A DNA stretch of 5,126 nucleotides, taken from assembly GCA_037968895.1 (NCBI GenBank), contig JBBKWJ010000041.1:1-5126 (forward strand), read 5' to 3'. Source of the stretch: JBBKWJ01 sp037968895. Its GTDB lineage: Bacteria; Actinomycetota; Acidimicrobiia; Acidimicrobiales; SZUA-35. A program made the position numbers and the translations under genes. Numbering within the stretch: the stretch's first letter is position 1; the number at the start of each line of letters is the position of its first letter. This document shows, piece after piece, positions 1 to 5,126 of this stretch. The notes beneath the pieces were generated by a model. That model was not told where the DNA came from, did no database searches, and worked only from the letters and a program-made list of their open reading frames with translations.

Positions 1-306
1 GCCCGTTGGCATAGCGCGACGAGGATGACCGACCAGGCTCGATCACGCGAGCTTGAGGCTGAGCGTCTCGGACACACTGTCGAGCCAGACGCTGACGATG
101 TCGTCGCCGCAGTCATCCGCGGACTCGAAGCCGGATCGGTGGCCGACGCCGACATCGCCCGCTCGTTTGCCGAGCTTGGTTCTCTGCTCGCCACTTCAGA
201 CGAAGTGCTTGGCCGGGACGGGGCATTTGAGAAGATTCTGGCCTTTGCGGGCAAGCCTTCACGGACGCTTGAGGCGCCGACTCGCCGAGAGTTTCTTGCT
301 GGCTAA
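1..306 (+). CDS. 3' end of an unrecognised protein-coding gene (partial at left edge)
   Basis: The frame is open from the first base to a TAA at 304-306 and gives 101 C-terminal residues. An ATG at 25 could start a 93-residue protein. However, the purine-rich GACGAGG at 18-24 abuts that ATG with no spacer, so it is a poor ribosome binding site, and the frame stays open to the edge. I therefore read this as the tail of a longer gene. The visible part is hydrophilic, rich in Ala, Glu, Asp and Arg, and probably mostly helical (for example DDVVAAVIRGLEAG and SFAELGSLLA). It has no membrane segment, cysteine motif or catalytic signature that I recognise. The permease gene follows on the same strand after 69 bp, so the two could share a transcript, although a candidate promoter lies in the gap. 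I do not assign a function. Confidence 0.6.
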   Translation, partial: ARWHSATRMTDQARSRELEAERLGHTVEPDADDVVAAVIRGLEAGSVADADIARSFAELGSLLATSDEVLGRDGAFEKILAFAGKPSRTLEAPTRREFLAG

Positions 307-326
307 TCGCAGGCTGAGCTAGCGGA

Positions 327-357
327 TTGGGAGTCGCTGTCGAGGGGCGCGTAGGCT
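327..357 (+). promoter_or_regulatory. Candidate promoter for the MFS permease gene
   Basis: A TAGGCT hexamer at 352-357 fits an actinobacterial -10 box. The best upstream partner is TTGGGA at 327-332, with a rather long 19-bp spacer, so the -35 box is weak. Transcription would begin near 363-365, giving a leader of only about a dozen bases before the ATG at 376. The same heptamer, TAGGCTC, occurs at 4002-4008 upstream of the nitroreductase fusion gene, which mildly supports its being a real -10 element. This is pattern matching only. Confidence 0.35.
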
Positions 358-375
358 CCCGATGGTGATCCAGCA

Positions 376-1587
376 ATGAGTGACCGTACGCCGACCCCGA
401 CGACCGAACGCGATACGAGCCGCTCCGAAAGCGTGTGGCTGGTCATTCCTCTAATAATGGCGTCGGCCTGCGTCGCCCAAGCATTTGGCCGCTTCACGTG
501 GGGTGTTGTGTTGCCCGGTGCCCGCGACGACCTTCTCGGAGGCTCAAATACGCTCGCTGGACTGTTTGGCACGCTCAACGTCACGGCGTACTTGGTTGGC
601 ACACTCGCCGTGTCGTGGGCTGCATCTCACATGTCGTTGGTTGGTCTCATCCGGACAGGGATGGTCATCTCGACAAGTGCTCTCGGGCTCGCAGCAATTG
701 CGCCGTCTGGTCCGATGCTCGCAATTGCGCTGACCGCGATGGGCTTTGGTGGTGCAGTGATCTGGATCCCGGCGCCCGCCATCTCGGCGAGGACCCTGCC
801 ACCGAACCGGGCTGGCATGGCGGTTGGGCTCGTCGGATCTGGCATAGGAATCGGCATCGTGTTCGCCGGGCAGATGGCCAAGTATCTCGAAGGTCGAAGC
901 GACGGAGACGAGATATGGCAGACGCTGTATCGCATTGAATTCTCGATCGCGGTTGTTGTGCTCATCGGCATTTTCGTATTCCTCCGATCCAAGGGCGACC
1001 GCCCCGGTACCGCTGGTGGCTTCGGTGGCATAAGTGCCCTGAAGACGGTGGTTGCCTGGGTCCCGGTCACGATCGCCTATGCCGCATTCGGCTTCGCCTA
1101 CATCCTCGTGCTTGGGTTCCTGGTAGCTCGCTTGACCGATGACGCAGGATTCTCCACCAGTGAGGCCGCAGCGATGTTCTCGCTCATTGGCGTGGGAGCC
1201 GCCTTTGGCGGCATGGCCCTCGGCCCGCTTTCGGACAAAATTGGTCGTCGCACAACTCTTACTTCGGCGTTCACGTTGTTTGGCCTCTGCGGCCTTCTGG
1301 TACTAACTGGAAAACAACCATGGGTTCTGATCGCGTCGCTTGGGATCGGTCTGATGTTCTCAGGTATGCCAGCGCTTATCATCGCTCACGTCGTCGACAA
1401 CACCGACCAAGACACATACGGGCCAGCGTTTAGCGCGGCAACACTCGCGTTTGGGGCGACCCAGATGATCTCACCCCAGATTGGCGGCGCCATCGCCGAC
1501 GCCACCGGTTCGTTCACTTGGGTGTTTGTTCTGTCAGCGGGTGTGGCATTTATCGGTGCCGCGTTTGCGAGTCGTCTGCCCTCGTAA
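376..1587 (+). CDS. MFS transporter, YbfB/YjiJ-like, 12 predicted membrane segments
   Basis: Complete 403-residue inner-membrane permease of the major facilitator superfamily, the usual length for the family. After a short polar, Thr/Arg-rich N-terminus there are about twelve hydrophobic segments, near residues 20-42, 57-80, 90-110, 112-132, 144-166, 188-204, 225-252, 264-284, 294-311, 316-338, 350-372 and 378-398. A polar loop at about 168-186 and 205-222 separates the two six-helix halves. The first helix carries FGRF (37-40), followed by VVLPGAR, as in YbfB/YjiJ-type permeases. GPLSDKIGRR (283-292) is the classical MFS loop motif between helices 8 and 9. The ATG at 376 is the only reasonable start: the frame has a TAG at 352 and no other start codon between. 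The ribosome binding site is weak (GGTGAT, 364-369). Substrate is unknown; members of this group are mostly uncharacterised, and small organic acids or drugs are possible. Confidence 0.88.
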   Translation: MSDRTPTPTTERDTSRSESVWLVIPLIMASACVAQAFGRFTWGVVLPGARDDLLGGSNTLAGLFGTLNVTAYLVGTLAVSWAASHMSLVGLIRTGMVISTSALGLAAIAPSGPMLAIALTAMGFGGAVIWIPAPAISARTLPPNRAGMAVGLVGSGIGIGIVFAGQMAKYLEGRSDGDEIWQTLYRIEFSIAVVVLIGIFVFLRSKGDRPGTAGGFGGISALKTVVAWVPVTIAYAAFGFAYILVLGFLVARLTDDAGFSTSEAAAMFSLIGVGAAFGGMALGPLSDKIGRRTTLTSAFTLFGLCGLLVLTGKQPWVLIASLGIGLMFSGMPALIIAHVVDNTDQDTYGPAFSAATLAFGATQMISPQIGGAIADATGSFTWVFVLSAGVAFIGAAFASRLPS

Positions 1588-1594
1588 GGGTTTT
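1579..1594 (+). terminator. Weak possible terminator at the end of the MFS gene
   Basis: CCCT (1579-1582), loop CGTA and AGGG (1587-1590) can form a 4-bp stem directly followed by TTTT (1591-1594). It overlaps the MFS stop codon. The stem is very short and has no T-run when read on the minus strand, so it could serve only the permease gene. It lies at the 15-bp junction between two convergent genes, where a terminator would be expected, but the evidence is thin. Confidence 0.25.
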
Positions 1595-1602
1595 CTGAGC
1601 CT

Positions 1603-3939
1603 TCAGTTGGTGTCGTTGATCGACAACAGCGCCGCATTCACGATGTGATTGGCGGAAATGCCAACCGCGTTGTGCAGATCCGGAATTGTGCCAGACTCGC
1701 CAAAACGGTCGACACCGAGAGCGATCTGACGCACGCCAATTGCTGAGCCGATCCACGCGAGGGTATGGCTCGCCGCGTCAATGGTGCTGACGACAGGGCG
1801 ATTGCGTTCAGGAGGCGGTATGAGCTGATGGAGCAAACTTGCCGAGCCAATACTCGTTGCCTGTCGCGCCCCATCAGTGTGACGGCTATGCCAGCTCCGG
1901 TACGCCCTATCTGGGCTGGTGAGGTGGACGACAGTCGCGTCGACGCCCTCATCGTCGAGGATGTGTGCGGCAAGAAGAACCTCAGGAACCATGGCGCCGG
2001 TGCTAACGAGGGTCACGCCAGGTCGATCAGTGGGGGGAGCGTCGAGTAGCCGATACCCGCCCTCAAGAACGAGGGCTCTGAGTGGTGCCTCGCCATACCT
2101 TTCGAGGGCGGCGGAGAACGGACCCTGATCGATTGGTCTGGTCGACAACCGAAGGTAGGTCGATTCGCCGTCTAGGGCGGTGAGCTGTGTGAGCCCGTCG
2201 CAGAGGAGCCAGTCGACCTCAGTAGCGAAAGCCGGCTCGGCGTAGTGCACGCCAGGTAACTCCATACCAACCGATGCTGTGATGGTCGATTGGTGTGCGC
2301 CTCCCTCAGGCGCGAGGTTGACGCCAGATGGTGTGCCAGCCAATACAAACCGGGCACCGTTGTAGAGCGAGTAGACAAATGCGTCGAGACCTCTGAGCAC
2401 GAAGGGGTCGTAGACCGTGCCGATTGGGAGAAGCTGCTCGCCGTGATGCTCGTAGCTCAAACCAAGCTGGCCGAGCAGCATGAACAGATTCATCTCGGAG
2501 ATACCGAGTTCGATGTGCTGCCCTGTTGGCCCTGGCGCCCACTTCAGTAGTCGCTCAGCGCCGCCGTGGGAATCGCGAACATCCGGGCTGAACACGCCCT
2601 TCTTGTTAATCCAGCCACCGAGGTTGGTTGAGATCGATACATCGGGCGCGGTTGTGATTATTCGCTCGCCAACGCCGTCAACCGAAGCGAGTGCGGTCAA
2701 AGTTCGCCCGAAGGCGACCTGGGTCGACGTTGAGCCGCTCGTGGTAACTGGGCTGGTTGAGGGCGGAATTACGACGATTGGTCGTGGTGTCGGGTCAGGG
2801 TTGTTGATTGAGGCACCGACTCGGGAACACACGCGGCCCTCGTCACTCATTGGGTCGAAGCGGTCCCACTCTGTTTCCATCGTCAGGCCAGAATCTGATC
2901 GCAGGCGCTCGATCTGGTCTTGGCTCAGGAGCGCCGAATGGTTCATCGGATCTCCTGCCATCGGAAGACCGTGGCCCTTGACGGTGTACGCGAAGACGAC
3001 ACTCGGCTGCTCTTGGTGACGGTCGCAGGCTCGAAATGTGTCCACGAGTAGGCCGAGGTCATGCCCACCGAGATCGGTTACGAGGCTGCGGAGAGCATCG
3101 TCGTCGTAGCTGTCGAAGAGCGCGGCCAAGTCTGGGTTAGCACCAGCCGAAATGGTCGACCGTAGTGTTGGACCGTCGAGCCCGAACAGCTGTTGATAGG
3201 CCTCATTCGACATGGAATCGATTCGTTCCCGAAGAAGATCGCCACCCGGTAACTCGAATGCAGCTGTGAGCTGCCGCCCATATTTCGCCTCGACAACATG
3301 CCACCCTGCGTCAGCGAAGAACTTCTGCAAGCGCGTGGCGTGGATGTCGGGAATAACCCGATCGAGGCTCTGACGGTTGAGATCGACAACCAGCGTGACA
3401 TTGCCAAGGCCTTCTGTCGTCGGATCGGCAATTGCCTCCCAGACATTTCCTTCGTCGAGCTCGGCGTCGCCAACGGTGGCGATGAAGCGTGCGCCAGGGC
3501 GTTGACCGAAGTGGGCGTCGACGTAGCGTCGGGTGAGCGCTGAAAACAGAGGAGCAACGGCACCAAGGCCGACCGAGCCAGTCGAGAAGTCGGCGACGTC
3601 GGGGTCTTTCGTTCTCGACGGGTAGGCCTGGAGGCCGCCGAATTGGCGCAAGGTTGTGAGATATGAACGGTCGAGCTCACCCGTGAGGTATTTGATGGAG
3701 TGGTACACGGGCGATGCATGCGGCTTCACCGCAACTTTGTCTTCTGGCCCGATATGGGCGAACCAGAGTGCTGTCATTATCGACACCATGGAGGCGCACG
3801 ATGCCTGATGGCCACCAACCTTGACGTCGCCTGCCTCACGCTGGTTCGCGTGATCGATCATTCGGGTCGCAAGCCACAAGATCCTCTGCTCGATGGCCTT
3901 CAGAACCTCGAGGCTCGGAGTTTCTTTGTCACTCGTCAT
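1603..3939 (-). CDS. AceE/transketolase-like thiamine-diphosphate enzyme (2-oxoacid dehydrogenase E1-type), 778 aa
   Basis: Single-chain thiamine-diphosphate (ThDP) enzyme. Residues ~1-340 form the pyrophosphate-binding domain, ~400-610 the pyrimidine-binding domain and ~635-770 the transketolase C-terminal domain. AceE-like signatures are GGHQASCAS (42-50), HASP (74-77), KGHG followed by MNHS (321-335), IELGISEMN (476-484, with E477 as the likely cofactor-activating Glu) and EGGAHQS (545-551). These correspond by eye to AceE His106, His142, His407, Glu571 and His640. The Mg/ThDP motif is GDAELDEG (157-164) and then DLN (186-188), instead of the usual GDG...NN. At 778 residues it is shorter than AceE (about 890), with about 60 fewer residues before the first His. 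I chose the ATG at 3939: GGGAG lies 10 nt upstream, the homologous region begins soon after, and the open frame further upstream is antisense to the nitroreductase gene. No E2 or E3 gene is in view, so the substrate, a 2-oxoacid or ketose, is open. Confidence 0.85.
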   Translation of the reverse strand: MTSDKETPSLEVLKAIEQRILWLATRMIDHANQREAGDVKVGGHQASCASMVSIMTALWFAHIGPEDKVAVKPHASPVYHSIKYLTGELDRSYLTTLRQFGGLQAYPSRTKDPDVADFSTGSVGLGAVAPLFSALTRRYVDAHFGQRPGARFIATVGDAELDEGNVWEAIADPTTEGLGNVTLVVDLNRQSLDRVIPDIHATRLQKFFADAGWHVVEAKYGRQLTAAFELPGGDLLRERIDSMSNEAYQQLFGLDGPTLRSTISAGANPDLAALFDSYDDDALRSLVTDLGGHDLGLLVDTFRACDRHQEQPSVVFAYTVKGHGLPMAGDPMNHSALLSQDQIERLRSDSGLTMETEWDRFDPMSDEGRVCSRVGASINNPDPTPRPIVVIPPSTSPVTTSGSTSTQVAFGRTLTALASVDGVGERIITTAPDVSISTNLGGWINKKGVFSPDVRDSHGGAERLLKWAPGPTGQHIELGISEMNLFMLLGQLGLSYEHHGEQLLPIGTVYDPFVLRGLDAFVYSLYNGARFVLAGTPSGVNLAPEGGAHQSTITASVGMELPGVHYAEPAFATEVDWLLCDGLTQLTALDGESTYLRLSTRPIDQGPFSAALERYGEAPLRALVLEGGYRLLDAPPTDRPGVTLVSTGAMVPEVLLAAHILDDEGVDATVVHLTSPDRAYRSWHSRHTDGARQATSIGSASLLHQLIPPPERNRPVVSTIDAASHTLAWIGSAIGVRQIALGVDRFGESGTIPDLHNAVGISANHIVNAALLSINDTN

Positions 3940-3949
3940 GCTCGCTTGA

Positions 3950-3954
3950 CTCCC
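3950..3954 (-). promoter_or_regulatory. Ribosome binding site that supports the 3939 start
   Basis: On the minus strand GGGAG lies 10 nt before the ATG at 3939. It is complementary to the anti-Shine-Dalgarno region and supports this start over the much longer open frame reaching to 4428. Confidence 0.5.
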
Positions 3955-3963
3955 ATCGGGGCG

Positions 3964-3969
3964 AGCATA
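3964..3969 (-). promoter_or_regulatory. Candidate -10 box for the ThDP enzyme gene
   Basis: TATGCT on the minus strand resembles a -10 hexamer. It would start transcription near 3957, just upstream of the GGGAG ribosome binding site, giving a leader of about 18 bases. No good -35 hexamer is visible at 16-18 bp spacing. An alternative is TAGCTA (minus strand, 4003-3998), which would give a leader about 40 bases longer. Confidence 0.3.
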
Positions 3970-3972
3970 GAG

Positions 3973-3984
3973 CACCGGTCGGTG
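3973..3984. repeat. Palindrome 1 (CACCG-GT-CGGTG), possible operator
   Basis: Perfect 5-bp inverted repeat around a GT centre. It sits just upstream of the candidate TATGCT -10 box of the ThDP enzyme gene, where a -10/-35 spacer would lie. It shares the core CNNCGGTCGNNG with the palindrome at 4021-4032. Short G+C-rich palindromes are common by chance in such DNA, so operator function is inferred only from position and from the pairing. Confidence 0.3.
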
Positions 3985-4001
3985 ACGAACCCTCTCGTAG
4001 C

Positions 4002-4007
4002 TAGGCT
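4002..4007 (+). promoter_or_regulatory. Candidate -10 box for the nitroreductase-SRPBCC gene
   Basis: TAGGCT, identical to the candidate -10 box before the MFS gene and also followed by C. Transcription would begin near 4012-4014, leaving a leader of about 50 bases before the ATG at 4066. The -35 region is poor (GGTGAC at 3981-3986 is the nearest match, with a short 15-bp spacer). Confidence 0.35.
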
Positions 4008-4020
4008 CGAATTGCGTCGC

Positions 4021-4032
4021 CGGCGGTCGCCG
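4021..4032. repeat. Palindrome 2 (CGGCG-GT-CGCCG), possible operator
   Basis: Perfect 5-bp inverted repeat with the same GT centre as palindrome 1, offset from it by 48 bp. It lies just downstream of the predicted transcription start of the nitroreductase fusion gene, a position where a bound repressor could block transcription. The same caveat on chance applies. Confidence 0.28.
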
Positions 4033-4052
4033 ACGAATACTTGGCCAGAGGT

Positions 4053-4060
4053 AAGGGGAC
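4053..4060 (+). promoter_or_regulatory. Ribosome binding site for the nitroreductase-SRPBCC gene
   Basis: AAGGGGAC ends 5 nt before the ATG at 4066, and its AGGGG core is 7 nt upstream. This is the strongest ribosome binding site in the window. It fixes the start and supports a plus-strand gene here rather than an N-terminal extension of the minus-strand gene. Confidence 0.6.
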
Positions 4061-4065
4061 AATCG

Positions 4066-5126
4066 ATGGACATCGACGTAACTTCTGTTGACGAAGCGCT
4101 CACAACGACGAGGGCGGTTCGGCTTCGACTCGACCTCGAGCGACCAGTCGACAACGATCTGATCTTTAATTGCATCGATGTCGCCGAGCAGGCGCCGTCC
4201 GGAGGCAACCAGGGTAGTCGTCGATGGGTAATCGTCCGAGACCCGGCGGTGAAGGCAAAGATCGCCGAGCTCTACATGGCAACCGGTGGTGAGTTCATGA
4301 TTGAAGCTCGAGACAAGATTGCCGGCACCGGACACCCGCAAGAGAAAGTCATGGTGTCGGCGGCCTACTTGGCTGAGCACCTGGCCGAGGTGCCAGCGAT
4401 TGTGATTCCTACGATCGTCGGAATCCATGATGGCAGCGGACGGCCAGGACTCTTCGACTCGGTGATCCAGTCGGTCTGGAGCCTATGCGTTGCGCTACGA
4501 GCTCGTGGGCTCGGCACCGCGTGGACGACGGCGATCCTGGGAAAACAAGCTGAGCTAGTTGAGTTGTTAGGCATACCGGCAGAGAACACACCGATTGCGA
4601 TGATCCCCGTCGCTTGGACCAAGGGCACTGAGTTTAAGAAGGCACCTCGTCTCCCGGCACGTGAAATCAGCTTCATCGATCACTACGGCCACACGTGGGT
4701 TTCTGGGCCGAGTGCCCCGGCTTGTCTTGCTGACGGGCCAGGAACTGTTGTTGAGGTTGACATCAAGGCCAAGCCGGAAGTGGTGTGGGCCGCCATCACC
4801 GACATCAACATGCCAGCGAAGTTCAGCGAGGAGTTTCGCGGGGCTCGCTGGACCGATGGCGTGGATGGCCCGTCGCTTGGGGCTGAGTTCATTGGGTCAA
4901 ATGTGCACTCCGCTATCGGCGAATGGGATGTGTCGTGTTTCGTGCACGTGTATGACGAAGGCAAGCGTTTCGGTTGGGTCACGTCCGATGCCGAGAATCC
5001 AGGGGCGCAATGGTGTTTCGACGTTGCGTCGATTGCTGGCTCCACCCGCCTTCGTTACTCGCTGATTCTCGGACCAGGGCCGTCAGGAATCTCGGGGGCC
5101 ATTGAGAGGATGCCAGACAAGGAACC
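4066..5126 (+). CDS. Nitroreductase-family protein fused to a SRPBCC (polyketide-cyclase-like) domain, partial at right edge
   Basis: The frame runs open from the ATG for 353 codons to the window end. Residues 1 to ~205 form a nitroreductase-family FMN domain: TTRAVR (14-19) and APSGGNQ (43-49) match its N-terminal flavin phosphate-binding signatures, and a helix at 131-147 leads into GLGTAWTT (148-155), the usual C-terminal motif. Such domains reduce nitro groups, quinones or enones with NAD(P)H, or dehydrogenate substrates. After a linker at ~206-226, residues ~227-353 match the start and middle of a SRPBCC/START-like hydrophobic-ligand fold: a VVEVDIKAKPEVVWAAITD opening, then a GARWTDG strand, GAEFIGSN, a WDVSCFVHVYDEGKRFGWV strand pair and STRLRYSL. 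The C-terminal helix lies partly beyond the edge. No signal peptide is visible, so it is probably cytosolic. It is divergent from the ThDP enzyme gene. Substrate unknown. Confidence 0.85.
   Translation, partial: MDIDVTSVDEALTTTRAVRLRLDLERPVDNDLIFNCIDVAEQAPSGGNQGSRRWVIVRDPAVKAKIAELYMATGGEFMIEARDKIAGTGHPQEKVMVSAAYLAEHLAEVPAIVIPTIVGIHDGSGRPGLFDSVIQSVWSLCVALRARGLGTAWTTAILGKQAELVELLGIPAENTPIAMIPVAWTKGTEFKKAPRLPAREISFIDHYGHTWVSGPSAPACLADGPGTVVEVDIKAKPEVVWAAITDINMPAKFSEEFRGARWTDGVDGPSLGAEFIGSNVHSAIGEWDVSCFVHVYDEGKRFGWVTSDAENPGAQWCFDVASIAGSTRLRYSLILGPGPSGISGAIERMPDKE

Noticed and set aside
25..306. A stand-alone 93-residue gene starting at ATG 25
   Set aside because: The frame is open to the window edge and the purine-rich stretch touches the ATG without a spacer, so a partial longer gene is more likely. 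It cannot be excluded.
313..322. 10-mer GCTGAGCTAG repeated at 4549-4558
   Set aside because: One copy is intergenic and the other is inside the nitroreductase coding region; no further extension, so probably chance.
435..938. Plus-strand open frame of 167 codons in another frame of the permease gene
   Set aside because: Rich in Trp, Arg, Cys and His, with no domain; a frame shadow of the MFS gene.
627..1070. Minus-strand open frame of 147 codons inside the permease gene
   Set aside because: It is antisense to membrane helices of a clear MFS gene, with Pro/Ala/Thr-rich shadow composition and no recognisable motif.
2480..3019. Plus-strand open frame of 179 codons opposite the ThDP enzyme
   Set aside because: Antisense to the conserved pyrimidine-binding region; no motif or ribosome binding site.
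3078..3719. Minus-strand open frame of 213 codons overlapping the ThDP enzyme in a different frame
   Set aside because: Ser/Thr/Arg-rich shadow frame over well-conserved ThDP-binding motifs.
3940..4428. N-terminal extension of the ThDP enzyme to a start at 4428 (941 residues)
   Set aside because: The extra residues are Arg/Ser/His-rich and match no family. They are antisense to conserved nitroreductase motifs, and a GGGAG site supports the ATG at 3939.
4661..5065. Plus-strand open frame of 134 codons in another frame of the SRPBCC part
   Set aside because: Considered as a sign of a frameshift between the two domains, but the main frame stays open and carries the SRPBCC motifs, so no frameshift is needed.
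1..5126. tRNA, rRNA, CRISPR, insertion sequence or attachment site
   Set aside because: No cloverleaf-like, repeat-spacer or transposase signal was seen. Coding genes fill nearly the whole window and the gaps are 69, 15 and 126 bp.

Overview
The window is moderately G+C-rich and gene-dense. It carries actinobacterial-looking genes with short intergenic gaps and TAGGCT-type -10 boxes. The most likely source is an actinomycete-like bacterium (Actinomycetota), perhaps of the Acidimicrobiia type. That placement is inferred from style alone: there is no rRNA or marker gene. No RNA gene, insertion sequence, CRISPR array or replication origin was seen.

Layout: (1) 1-306 (+), the 3' end of an unrecognised gene that enters from the left. 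(2) 376-1587 (+), a complete 403-residue MFS permease of the YbfB/YjiJ type. (3) 1603-3939 (-), a 778-residue thiamine-diphosphate (ThDP) enzyme, convergent with the permease and separated from it by only 15 bp. It resembles the homodimeric pyruvate dehydrogenase E1 (AceE) and transketolase, but it is shorter than AceE and lacks most of its N-terminal extension. (4) 4066 to the right edge (+), a nitroreductase-family domain fused to a SRPBCC/polyketide-cyclase-like domain, cut off by the window end. Genes 3 and 4 are divergent and share a 126-bp intergenic region. That region contains candidate promoters for both directions and two 12-bp palindromes with a common core, CNNCGGTCGNNG.

How they may work together: the divergent pair (ThDP enzyme, flavin/SRPBCC fusion) could be co-regulated from the shared region, with the permease moving a substrate or product. 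This is inference from gene order only. The most notable items are the two-domain nitroreductase-SRPBCC protein, the compact AceE-like enzyme with a non-canonical GDG motif, and the paired palindromes between them.
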